Source of the DNA: Dehalococcoidia bacterium
GTDB lineage: Bacteria > Chloroflexota > Dehalococcoidia > UBA2979
Length of the DNA stretch: 15,303 bases
Assembly (NCBI GenBank): GCA_004297315.1
Contig: SCTU01000118.1
Location: 1 to 15,303 of the forward strand
Reading direction: 5' to 3'
Shown here: positions 1-4,902 of the stretch, piece after piece
How the letters are laid out: each line of letters opens with the position of its first letter
Position numbering within the stretch: position 1 is the first letter of the stretch
Notes under the pieces: model-generated
Database searches by the model: none
Seen by the model: the letters and a program-made list of their open reading frames with translations, nothing else
Told to the model about the DNA's origin: nothing
Position numbers and translations under genes: made by a program

Positions 1-23
1 CCGAGGAGCACGATTTTCTTCAC
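1..23 (-). CDS. fliL: FliL start (partial, runs off the window)
   Basis: Only the first seven codons are present: a GTG start at 21-23 on the minus strand, reading M-K-K-I-V-L-L. A GGGAGG ribosome binding site lies 6 bases upstream of the GTG. The start overlaps the motB stop in a GTGA quartet, which implies translational coupling. FliL is a single-pass inner-membrane protein that surrounds the flagellar stator, and its gene commonly follows motB. A Lys-Lys followed by hydrophobic residues is how FliL proteins usually begin. The identity rests mainly on gene order because so little sequence is visible; any small membrane protein could start this way. Confidence 0.6.
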
Positions 24-805
24 GGGGTGCCTCCCTGCGTTCCGCTGTCCTTCTTCGTCCCAACTTGCCCGTCCGCAGCCGGCCTCGCGACTCTCGACGG
101 CGGATAGAGGATCACGATGTCCGCGCGACGGTTTGCCGCGCGCCCTTCGGGCGTGAGGTTGCTCGCGATCGGGCGGTGCTCCCCGAAACCGGAGGCGACC
201 AGGCGCTTCGCGTCCACGCCGTACTCTTCCGTCAGCGCACGTAGGACGGCCGTCGCACGCGCCGAAGAGAGTTCCCAGTTCGAGGGGTAGCGGTCGGTGG
301 CCAGCGGGATGTTGTCCGTGTGCCCTTCGACACTCACCTCGTTGTTGTTCCGCCCGAGCGCCTTCGCGACCACGGCCAGGATCGGCCTCGCTTCCGGCCG
401 AATGTCCGAACTTGCGGATGGGAAGACGAGGTTGTCGGACAGCCGCAGGATGATGCGGTCCTCCGCCTTCTCCACGGCGATCTTCCCCTGCATCCCGCTG
501 CGTTCAGTCTCCTGCTGGATCACCCTTCGGATCGCCTCCAGGTCGAGCGGGATGTCCGCGCGGCTGTTGCGCTCCGGGATGATCCCGCTGCCGCCGTCGA
601 ACAGTGATTCGCTTCCGCCCTCTTTGATCGGGACGTTGAACGCACTCGAAAGGCCACGGGCGAGCGAGTCCATCTTCGCGACGTTCTGGTCGGTGGTGGC
701 GTACAGCAGGATGAAGAAGCCCAGCAGCAGCGTGACCAGGTCGGCATAGGAGATGACCCAGCGTTCGTCCGGGTGCTCTTCAGCGTGCGATTCTTGACGT
801 CTCAT
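20..805 (-). CDS. motB: Flagellar motor stator protein MotB
   Basis: This 261-residue protein is the peptidoglycan-anchoring half of the flagellar stator. A short basic and acidic N-terminus leads into one membrane helix at about residues 16-36. That helix contains the motif SYADLVTLLLGFF, with Asp22 as the ion-carrying aspartate (Asp32 in E. coli MotB). A linker follows, and an OmpA-like peptidoglycan-binding domain spans about 115-235, with GHTDN at 161-165, the NWELSSARA block at 176-184 and Arg-Arg at 226-227. The tail after residue 237 is Gly/Lys-rich and probably disordered. The ATG overlaps the motA stop (ATGA) and its stop overlaps the next start (GTGA), so the run is one coupled operon. 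The sequence does not settle whether it conducts protons or sodium. Length is normal for the family. Confidence 0.96.
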   Translation of the reverse strand: MRRQESHAEEHPDERWVISYADLVTLLLGFFILLYATTDQNVAKMDSLARGLSSAFNVPIKEGGSESLFDGGSGIIPERNSRADIPLDLEAIRRVIQQETERSGMQGKIAVEKAEDRIILRLSDNLVFPSASSDIRPEARPILAVVAKALGRNNNEVSVEGHTDNIPLATDRYPSNWELSSARATAVLRALTEEYGVDAKRLVASGFGEHRPIASNLTPEGRAANRRADIVILYPPSRVARPAADGQVGTKKDSGTQGGTP

Positions 806-1611
806 GCTGCCGCCCGGCCACTGGCGGCCGAAGCCTCGCCGTCCGACTCCTGCTCGCGTTCGCTCGGAGCAAGGAACGACTGCAACTTCTCGCGCACAAT
901 GCGCGGGTTGTCGCCCGCCTGGATCGAGAGGATGCCCTCGAGGATCATCTCGCGGACGACCTGCTCTTCCGCGAGAAGTGCCTTCAACTTCATCGCCACC
1001 GGCAGCAGCACGACGTTCGCGAGTCCGACGCCGTAGAAGGTCGCCACGAACGCCGTCGCGATGCCCTTGCCCAGTTCCGCGACGTCTCCGCCGAGACCGG
1101 AGAGCACGTGGATTAGGCCCAGCACCGCCCCAAGCACGCCGAGTGTCGGCGAGAAGCCGGAACCGGTGCGGAAGACCTCGATCCGCTCCTTCTCGCGCGC
1201 CGCGGCGCCGTCGATCTCGATCTCGAGGATGCCCTTGATCGCCTCCGGGTCGGTCCCGTCGATCATGAGCATCAGGCCCTTCCGGGCGAAGTCGTCGCCC
1301 ACGTTCTGGGCTTCTTCCTCCAGCGACAGCAGGCCCTCGCGCCGTGCCTTGTCCGCCATCGAGACCAGGCGCTCGGCCATGACGTGTCCCGCGACGCCCG
1401 AGCTGCCCTTCAGCGAGCGCATGTAACCCTGGGGGATCGTCGTGATCGTGGACATCGGTGCGGACACGAGCGTCGCACCCAGGGTGCCGACGACGACGAT
1501 GAGGAAGCCCGGGATGTTGACCAGCGCCGCAACGCTGCCGCCCTCGATGGTGAAGCCGCCGATGATGCCGATGGCGGCGACGATGAGCCCGCCGATGGTG
1601 GTGACGCCCAC
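802..1611 (-). CDS. motA: Flagellar motor stator protein MotA
   Basis: The product is a 269-residue ion-channel subunit that assembles with MotB and pushes the rotor protein FliG. Four membrane helices are visible at about residues 6-22, 31-50, 154-172 and 184-206. A large cytoplasmic loop between helices two and three carries the conserved charged patch A-R-R-E-G-L-L-S-L-E near residues 89-98. Pro155 and Pro204 match the two prolines important for torque in E. coli MotA (Pro173 and Pro222). The start is GTG at 1609-1611, with GGAGG five bases upstream. It lies 12 bases after flbD and overlaps motB by 4 bases. The Ser/Ala/Glu-rich tail beyond about residue 248 is unremarkable. Confidence 0.96.
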   Translation of the reverse strand: MGVTTIGGLIVAAIGIIGGFTIEGGSVAALVNIPGFLIVVVGTLGATLVSAPMSTITTIPQGYMRSLKGSSGVAGHVMAERLVSMADKARREGLLSLEEEAQNVGDDFARKGLMLMIDGTDPEAIKGILEIEIDGAAAREKERIEVFRTGSGFSPTLGVLGAVLGLIHVLSGLGGDVAELGKGIATAFVATFYGVGLANVVLLPVAMKLKALLAEEQVVREMILEGILSIQAGDNPRIVREKLQSFLAPSEREQESDGEASAASGRAAA

Positions 1612-1623
1612 GACCGCCTCCGC

Positions 1624-1854
1624 CTATTCGCTCGACACGACGTGGAGCGCGGTGCGAGCGGTGCCGGCCTCGACGCCATTCACGGTGCGGCGGTAGTTGA
1701 TGATCCGCGCCACCACCTCGTCGTCGCTTTCACGGACGACGTAGGAGTGGCCGTTGATCAGGACGACGTGCGTGTCCGGCGTGGATTCCACGCTCTGGAT
1801 GAACTCGGCGTTGAGGTAGATCTGGCTCTGGTCAAGCCGGGTCAACTTAATCAT
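1624..1854 (-). CDS. flbD: Flagellar FlbD-family protein
   Basis: The product has 76 residues and belongs to the small FlbD family (not the unrelated sigma-54 activator of the same name in Caulobacter). It opens with M-I-K-L-T-R-L and contains L-N-A-E-F-I-Q-S-V-E-S-T-P-D-T, then the N-G-H-S-Y-V-V-R-E-S block, which are the family hallmarks. Members sit between the hook gene and motA in many flagellar clusters, and their exact role is unsettled. Here flbD is the first visible gene of the run, so a promoter should lie in 1855-1987, but I could not find a convincing sigma-70, sigma-28 or sigma-54 site there. The ribosome binding site is weak (a G-run just upstream of ATG). The stop is 12 bases before motA. 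Confidence 0.93.
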   Translation of the reverse strand: MIKLTRLDQSQIYLNAEFIQSVESTPDTHVVLINGHSYVVRESDDEVVARIINYRRTVNGVEAGTARTALHVVSSE

Positions 1855-1987
1855 GGGGCCCCCATCGCGCGGGACAGCGAGTCCGCGACGACCGGCCCAG
1901 TATTCGGCCGCGAATGCGCCGTCCGTATCGGGGGGAACCCGCGCCGTGCGCCCGCGTCGCCCTGACTCCGCGCGACCGGCGGCCGGC

Positions 1988-2404
1988 TCAGGACGCGCGC
2001 GGAACGATCAACATCCGCAGGGCGTCGGTCAGCGCGACAACGGTGAACGGCTTCGCAAGGAAGAGGTCGGCGCCCGCCGCGCGCATCTCGCGTTCCTGGC
2101 GTTCGTCGTTGTATGCAGACATCGCGATCACTGGCAGCGCGCGCGTGAGTTCCTGCGAGCGCAGACGGACGACCAGCGATACACCGTCCATCCGAGGCAT
2201 GCGGACGTCCGTGAGCACGGCGTCTACACGGAGGCCGGCCGCCAGTCGCTCGGCCGCGGCCTGGCCATCCTCGGCGAGCAGCGGCTCGTAGCCGGAGGCA
2301 CGCAGCACAGCGTCGAGCATCGAACGGACGCCCGGCTCATCTTCGACGACGAGGATCCGCGGGCGCCGCGGGGCAGCCGCGGGAGGGTCTGAGGGTGGAC
2401 TCAC
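1988..2404 (-). CDS. Single-domain response regulator (CheY-like receiver)
   Basis: The 138-residue product is a lone receiver domain without an output domain. Glu21 and Asp22 form the metal-binding acidic pair, Asp66 in L-T-D-V-R-M-P is the phosphoacceptor, Ser96 takes the Thr/Ser switch position, and Lys118 in A-K-P-F is the conserved lysine. The first 15 residues are Pro/Ala-rich. The GTG start at 2402-2404 has no good ribosome binding site, so the true start may lie slightly downstream. It stands 56 bases after the next response regulator gene and upstream of the flagellar run. It could act as a CheY-type or phosphorelay protein, but no kinase or chemotaxis gene is visible, so its partner is unknown. 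Confidence 0.88.
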   Translation of the reverse strand: MSPPSDPPAAAPRRPRILVVEDEPGVRSMLDAVLRASGYEPLLAEDGQAAAERLAAGLRVDAVLTDVRMPRMDGVSLVVRLRSQELTRALPVIAMSAYNDERQEREMRAAGADLFLAKPFTVVALTDALRMLIVPRAS

Positions 2405-2460
2405 GGCCGCATTGTCCCGCGCCTAGCGTGCCTCGTGCGCAGTGGTGGCCCGGCCGGCGC

Positions 2461-3279
2461 TCAGACCGCGTCGCGTGCCGGCATCGCCTCCGGACCATCG
2501 AGGGAGACGATACCCCGACGGATGGCGTAACGGATCAGGTCGGTCCGGTTCCTCGCGTGCAGCTTCGTCATGATGTGGGCGCGGTGCGCCTCCACCGTCT
2601 TCACGGAGATCACGAGTGCGTCCGCGATCGCCTGGTTCGAAAGTCCCTCAGCGATCAGTTGCAGGACCTCGCGCTCACGTGCGGTGAGCAACTCGTAACC
2701 CGTCTTGCCCTCCGGTTGCTTGGATTGCAGGAGCACCTCGTTCACCGCGATCTCCTCCGAGACCGTTGTGGAGAAGTACGTGTTGCCTCGGTGCACGGAC
2801 TGGATCGCGAGGAGCAACTCGTCCAGGTCGGAGCTCTTCACCACATAGCCCGCGGCGCCCGCACGTAATGCCTGGAGCAACCGCTCGTCCTCCAGGTAGG
2901 CGGTGAGGATGAGGACGCGGGTGCCGGGCGAACGACGGATGATCTGCCGCGTCGCGTCGATGCCGTTCAGTCCCGGCATGACCATGTCCATCAGGATGAC
3001 GTCCGGCTGCAGCCGGTCGGCGGCGTCAACGGCGTCACGGCCGTTCGTCGCTTCGCCCACCACCTCGAGGCCGTCCTGCGCTTCGAGAAGCACGCGCAGC
3101 GCCTGGCGTAGCAGGGCGTGGTCGTCGGCTACGAGAAGGCGGATGCGGCCGGTCCGCCCGGGGGCCCTGCCACGCGTCAGCGGTGAGCCCGCCCGATCAG
3201 TCCGCTCCGCGAACCGCTCGGCCGACAGGCGGGCGGAGGTGGCGACGTGGTCGCTCGCGGGCTGCATCCGGTCATCCAT
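2461..3279 (-). CDS. NarL/FixJ-family response regulator with LuxR-type DNA-binding domain
   Basis: The product is a 272-residue transcription factor controlled by phosphorylation. The first 45 or so residues are a polar, Arg/Ala-rich extension not needed by the family. The receiver domain spans about 46-160, with Asp52-Asp53 as the acidic pair, Asp98 (L-M-D-M-V-M-P) as phosphoacceptor, Thr126 and Lys148. A LuxR-type helix-turn-helix covers about 197-254, opening L-T-A-R-E-R-E-V-L and including L-S-N-Q-A-I-A and V-K-T-V-E-A-H. I chose the ATG at 3277-3279 because GGAGGT lies 6 bases upstream; the frame is open upstream to 3342 but those starts lack a binding site. A TANNNT hexamer (TAGTCT, 3299-3304 on the minus strand) could be its -10. 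Its kinase and target genes are not in the window. Confidence 0.93.
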   Translation of the reverse strand: MDDRMQPASDHVATSARLSAERFAERTDRAGSPLTRGRAPGRTGRIRLLVADDHALLRQALRVLLEAQDGLEVVGEATNGRDAVDAADRLQPDVILMDMVMPGLNGIDATRQIIRRSPGTRVLILTAYLEDERLLQALRAGAAGYVVKSSDLDELLLAIQSVHRGNTYFSTTVSEEIAVNEVLLQSKQPEGKTGYELLTAREREVLQLIAEGLSNQAIADALVISVKTVEAHRAHIMTKLHARNRTDLIRYAIRRGIVSLDGPEAMPARDAV

Positions 3280-3366
3280 CGTGGACCTCCGCGCGGTGAG
3301 ACTAAGGGCGAGTGAGCCTCGCCGCATCTCTCGTGTTGGCAACTGGCCAGGGCGACGCTTGCCGCC

Positions 3367-3383
3367 CTGAGCCCCGGGCTCAG
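3367..3383 (-). terminator. Weak candidate terminator hairpin at the end of the zinc-binding gene
   Basis: CTGAGCC and GGCTCAG form a perfect 7-bp inverted repeat around a 3-base loop, overlapping the stop codon of the 3380-3616 gene. No T-run follows on the minus strand, so a classic intrinsic terminator is not supported. It may simply slow transcription or be incidental. Confidence 0.3.
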
Positions 3384-3616
3384 TCGGTACGTCGCGAGCG
3401 CTCGAAGGACGTGCTGCTCTGCGTCAGTTCACGAAAATCATCGGAACGGGAGGCCTCCGCTGGGACGCCAGGGAAGCCACGCCGCGCGCCGCATCGTTTG
3501 CAGCGTCCGGGGATGACCCCTTCGTCGGCGTCGCCAAGGATCCAGTGGTGGACGCACGGCGCCGACTCGCCGGGAGCAGGCGGCGATGGCGGAACGGCGG
3601 GGGGTTGGGTGTCCAT
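3380..3616 (-). CDS. Small Cys/His zinc-binding protein (unknown function)
   Basis: The 78-residue product has a Pro-rich N-terminus, then a compact block C-V-H-H-W-I-L-G followed about 13 residues later by G-R-C-K-R-C-G-A-R-R-G-F-P. The two Cys/His pairs look like a minimal zinc-binding knuckle pair. From memory, this 'HHW...CKxCG' layout is common in short uncharacterised proteins of Chloroflexota; no function is established. The C-terminal third is Ser/Arg/Thr-rich. I prefer the ATG at 3614-3616, with AAAGGG about 8 bases upstream, over an in-frame GTG at 3632-3634 that has no properly spaced site. A 7-bp hairpin overlaps the stop codon. A long structured region lies upstream at 3687-3775. 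Confidence 0.72.
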   Translation of the reverse strand: MDTQPPAVPPSPPAPGESAPCVHHWILGDADEGVIPGRCKRCGARRGFPGVPAEASRSDDFRELTQSSTSFERSRRTD

Positions 3617-3661
3617 CCTGCGGCCCTTTCGCACCCTCTGGTGAGGTGCTGACGGGGCCGG

Positions 3662-3667
3662 ATGCTA
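3662..3667 (-). promoter_or_regulatory. Possible -10 element for the zinc-binding gene
   Basis: The minus strand reads TAGCAT here, fitting TANNNT. It would start RNA near 3655, about 40 bases upstream of the ATG at 3616. No -35 match is seen at the right distance; the inverted repeat ending at 3687 would lie just upstream and could be an activator site. Weak support. Confidence 0.25.
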
Positions 3668-3686
3668 CGTTCGCCCGTGGGGAGTC

Positions 3687-3731
3687 GAGATCGGGGAAAA
3701 CCCTCAGATCTGGCGGCGAATCCCCGATCTC
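3687..3731 (-). repeat. Perfect 11-bp inverted repeat with nested palindrome (operator or RNA hairpin)
   Basis: GAGATCGGGGA at 3687-3697 is exactly mirrored by TCCCCGATCTC at 3721-3731. The 23-base spacer holds a second, nearly concentric palindrome, CAGATCTG at 3705-3712. Read on the minus strand, the segment also contains two similar direct half-sites (AGATC followed by a G-run and T/A-run) roughly two helical turns apart, which would suit a dimeric regulator. Alternatively it folds as a hairpin in RNA. It sits between two minus-strand genes and could be an operator for the zinc-binding gene or part of a structured leader. Confidence 0.55.
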
Positions 3732-3735
3732 CTTA

Positions 3736-3775
3736 GGGGGACACCCTCAATGCCATGCGCATGAGCGGTGCCCCC
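3736..3775 (-). terminator. Strong hairpin downstream of the ABM-like gene (terminator or structured RNA)
   Basis: GGGGG (3736-3740) plus CACC (3742-3745) pair with GGTGCCCCC (3767-3775), leaving a single bulged A at 3741. Inside, CTCA (3746-3749) pairs with TGAG (3762-3765). The result is about 13 base pairs with a 12-base loop that itself holds ATGCGCAT. It begins 17 bases beyond the stop of the 3793-4104 gene, where a terminator would be expected, but no U-tract follows. Only 4 bases separate it from the second inverted repeat at 3687-3731, so the two may form one tandem-hairpin RNA. Confidence 0.45.
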
Positions 3776-3792
3776 GACAGGTGTCCGCGCGA

Positions 3793-4104
3793 CTAGGAAG
3801 CGGGGTCCGGTGTGGCCAGGAAGGACAACTCCAGGTGGGTGTCCTCGTCGATCAGTCGAAGCAACTGCGCCCGCAACGAGAGCGAGTGCTCGGTCTGTGC
3901 CGCCGTCTGGGCCGCGATCTCGGACTCCCACACGCCGACCCGGCCGTGACGCGTCATCCCCGAGTCGGTGTGCGGCGTGAGGTGGTAGCCCGCGACATAG
4001 CCGCGCTGCTGCACGTAGTACTGAGAGAGTTTCTTCAATATCTCCTCAACCTCGGCCTCACGACCGGGACGAGAGATCATCTGGGCGATACGGACGTACG
4101 GCAT
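3793..4104 (-). CDS. ABM-like (antibiotic biosynthesis monooxygenase-type) dimeric alpha/beta-barrel protein
   Basis: The product has 103 residues. It opens M-P-Y-V-R-I-A-Q-M-I-S-R-P-G-R-E-A-E-V-E-E-I-L-K-K-L, a beta strand followed by an amphipathic helix as in ABM domains, then Y-V-A-G-Y-H-L-T-P-H and G-R-V-G-V-W-E-S-E-I-A-A-Q-T-A-A, resembling the 'vWeSkeAa' strand and helix of that fold. The length is right for one ferredoxin-like domain. These proteins include small oxygenases, haem-binding proteins and many of unknown role, and no active-site pattern here picks one. An extended -10 promoter lies about 70 bases upstream. The ribosome binding site is poor (AAGGGG about 11 bases before ATG). 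Confidence 0.6.
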   Translation of the reverse strand: MPYVRIAQMISRPGREAEVEEILKKLSQYYVQQRGYVAGYHLTPHTDSGMTRHGRVGVWESEIAAQTAAQTEHSLSLRAQLLRLIDEDTHLELSFLATPDPAS

Positions 4105-4171
4105 CTAGTTTGAGGCCCCTTCTCGACTCCACATGTACGACGGGGATCGGCCCGCCGCCGCCAGCGCGCGC

Positions 4172-4180
4172 AGCATAGCA
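4172..4180 (-). promoter_or_regulatory. Extended -10 promoter for the ABM-like gene
   Basis: On the minus strand the sequence reads TGC-TATGCT: a TGN extension directly before a good -10 hexamer. RNA would begin near 4165, about 60 bases upstream of the ATG at 4104. There is no clear -35, which extended -10 promoters do not require. The same hexamer, TATGCT, serves in the stronger promoter at 4740-4767. Confidence 0.45.
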
Positions 4181-4231
4181 GCCGCACGACGCGCTACTAC
4201 CAGCACGTCAGCCGGGCGGACCGCAAACCAG

Positions 4232-4256
4232 CCAGCCGCCCGCAAGGGGCGGCTGG
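4232..4256 (-). terminator. Hairpin terminator candidate after the zinc ribbon gene
   Basis: CCAGCCGCCC (4232-4241) and GGGCGGCTGG (4247-4256) form a perfect 10-bp stem with a 5-base loop, 31 bases beyond the stop of the 4288-4500 gene. On the minus strand the following bases are CTGGTTTGCGG, with only a short T-run, so it is a weak intrinsic terminator or pause site. It lies upstream of the ABM-like gene's own promoter and so separates the two transcription units. Confidence 0.55.
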
Positions 4257-4287
4257 ACACGAAGCCTGAGCCGAAGACTGTCGCGTG

Positions 4288-4500
4288 TTAGAGGCGGAGC
4301 TTGCCGTGGGACGGCTGGCGGCGGCGCTGTTTGCCGGCAGCCAGACGCTCCTCCTCCTGGATGTCCTGCGGGTCGGCGCGCTGGGCCTCGTGGACGTAGC
4401 CACAGGCAACGCACGTACCGAACTTCCCGTACCAGTCGTCTTCAACAATCATCAGGCCGCGGCAGCGCGGACACTTCTTGGGCGGGGGGCTTAGCAGCAT
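4288..4500 (-). CDS. Zinc ribbon protein under c-di-AMP riboswitch (unknown function)
   Basis: The product has 70 residues. A single zinc ribbon is formed by K-C-P-R-C-R-G at 9-15 and T-C-V-A-C-G-Y at 29-35, with a D-D-W-Y-G-K segment between them. A charged, helix-prone tail rich in Gln, Arg and Lys follows and would suit nucleic-acid or protein binding. I chose the ATG at 4498-4500 because AAGGAGGCGGAG ends immediately before it, placing AGGAGG at good spacing. The frame is open upstream to 4632, but that stretch is the riboswitch RNA, so the longer 114-residue reading is rejected. The promoter at 4740-4767 and the aptamer at about 4558-4680 belong to this gene. Homologs and function are not known to me. 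C-di-AMP riboswitches usually lower expression when the signal is abundant. Confidence 0.8.
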   Translation of the reverse strand: MLLSPPPKKCPRCRGLMIVEDDWYGKFGTCVACGYVHEAQRADPQDIQEEERLAAGKQRRRQPSHGKLRL

Positions 4501-4512
4501 CTCCGCCTCCTT
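4501..4512 (-). promoter_or_regulatory. Strong ribosome binding site fixing the zinc ribbon start
   Basis: The minus strand reads AAGGAGGCGGAG directly before ATG. AGGAGG at 4511-4506 is the best Shine-Dalgarno match in the window and sits 5 bases from the start. It decides the start at 4500 and is the natural target for riboswitch-dependent sequestration. Confidence 0.85.
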
Positions 4513-4557
4513 CGTTTCTCGCAGCACCACCCGGCATCCCGCCGGTAGGGCTGTCCC

Positions 4558-4680
4558 GTCGCCTCCGAGGTTAGCTGTCGGGTTCGGGCCGGTCAGTTCG
4601 CCCGTCTCGTCGCGCCGTCGCTTGAGATTCACCCCAGTAGGTTGGTTCCCCCGGTCGCCTCCGAGCGGCGATTAGGCTCG
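4558..4680 (-). ncRNA. Cyclic-di-AMP riboswitch (ydaO/yuaA class)
   Basis: The minus-strand RNA matches the c-di-AMP aptamer in order. GCCUAAUCG begins at 4677. A UCGCC/GGCGA hairpin follows, then GGGGGAACC ending at 4644 and UGGGGUGAAUC at 4636-4626, with ACC/GGU able to pair. A UCUC/GAGA helix with an inner GCG/CGC and a CGGGC/GCCCG hairpin come next. Last is the diagnostic CCCGACAGCUAAC at 4583-4571, followed by CUCGGAGGC to 4561. GCC near 4677-4675 can pair with GGC at 4563-4561 to close P1, which is short here. The block order and the 3' block agree with the Thermoanaerobacter ydaO aptamer as I remember it. The start codon of the zinc ribbon gene is about 60 bases downstream. A 5-bp CCGGC/GCCGG stem lies between, but no U-tract, so control may act at translation rather than termination. 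Confidence 0.92.
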
Positions 4681-4739
4681 TCACCCAGCATACGATGATT
4701 CGCGGGAGCGCCGCGAACTCTCGTGATTGTGACGACAAG

Positions 4740-4767
4740 AGCATAGATGGGGTAATGCCCTTGTCAA
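4740..4767 (-). promoter_or_regulatory. Sigma-70-type promoter for the riboswitch and zinc ribbon transcript
   Basis: On the minus strand, TTGACA (4767-4762) is a perfect -35, followed by a 16-base spacer and TATGCT (4745-4740) as -10. RNA would start near 4733, leaving about 50 bases before the aptamer. It is the clearest promoter in the window and lies in a stretch visibly richer in A and T than its surroundings. The octamer CTCTTGNC occurs twice, once at each hexamer side, which could be incidental. Confidence 0.8.
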
Positions 4768-4902
4768 GAGAGTGGATGCACCATCTTAGCCGTGTACCTC
4801 GGAAAGTTCTGAACTCTACTGTCCAAACAGATTCAGGCCCCTCGAGTGGGATGGCACGGAGACAGGGGCGCGCTCTCCGGAACCTCCGCCTACACTCCCG
4901 CC
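4761..4902 (+). promoter_or_regulatory. Leader and promoter region of cobT
   Basis: Two arrangements are possible. TACACT at 4891-4896 ends exactly 6 bases before the cobT ATG, and no ribosome binding site precedes that ATG, which fits a leaderless mRNA. Alternatively TTGTCA at 4761-4766, 17 bases, then the poor hexamer TCTTAG at 4784-4789 would give a leader of over 100 bases; it would share its -35 with the divergent promoter. A small hairpin (CTGT/ACAG within CTGAA/TTCAG) lies at 4809-4836. I looked for a cobalamin riboswitch and saw no B12-box-like core. Confidence 0.35.

Noticed and set aside
1855..1987. Sigma-28 or sigma-54 flagellar promoter, or a c-di-GMP riboswitch, before flbD
   Set aside because: I searched for TAAA-N15-GCCGATAA, TGGCAC-N5-TTGC and c-di-GMP aptamer cores and found no convincing match.
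1853..2392. Plus-strand frame opposite the receiver-only response regulator
   Set aside because: Arg-rich with no motif; the opposite strand has all receiver residues.
3635..3792. tRNA or classic intrinsic terminator in the structured gap
   Set aside because: No cloverleaf or T-loop pattern and no U-tract; kept only as tandem inverted repeats.
4747..4902. Cobalamin riboswitch upstream of cobT
   Set aside because: It would be expected before a cobalamin operon, but no B12-box-like core is visible and a leaderless or short-leader start fits better.
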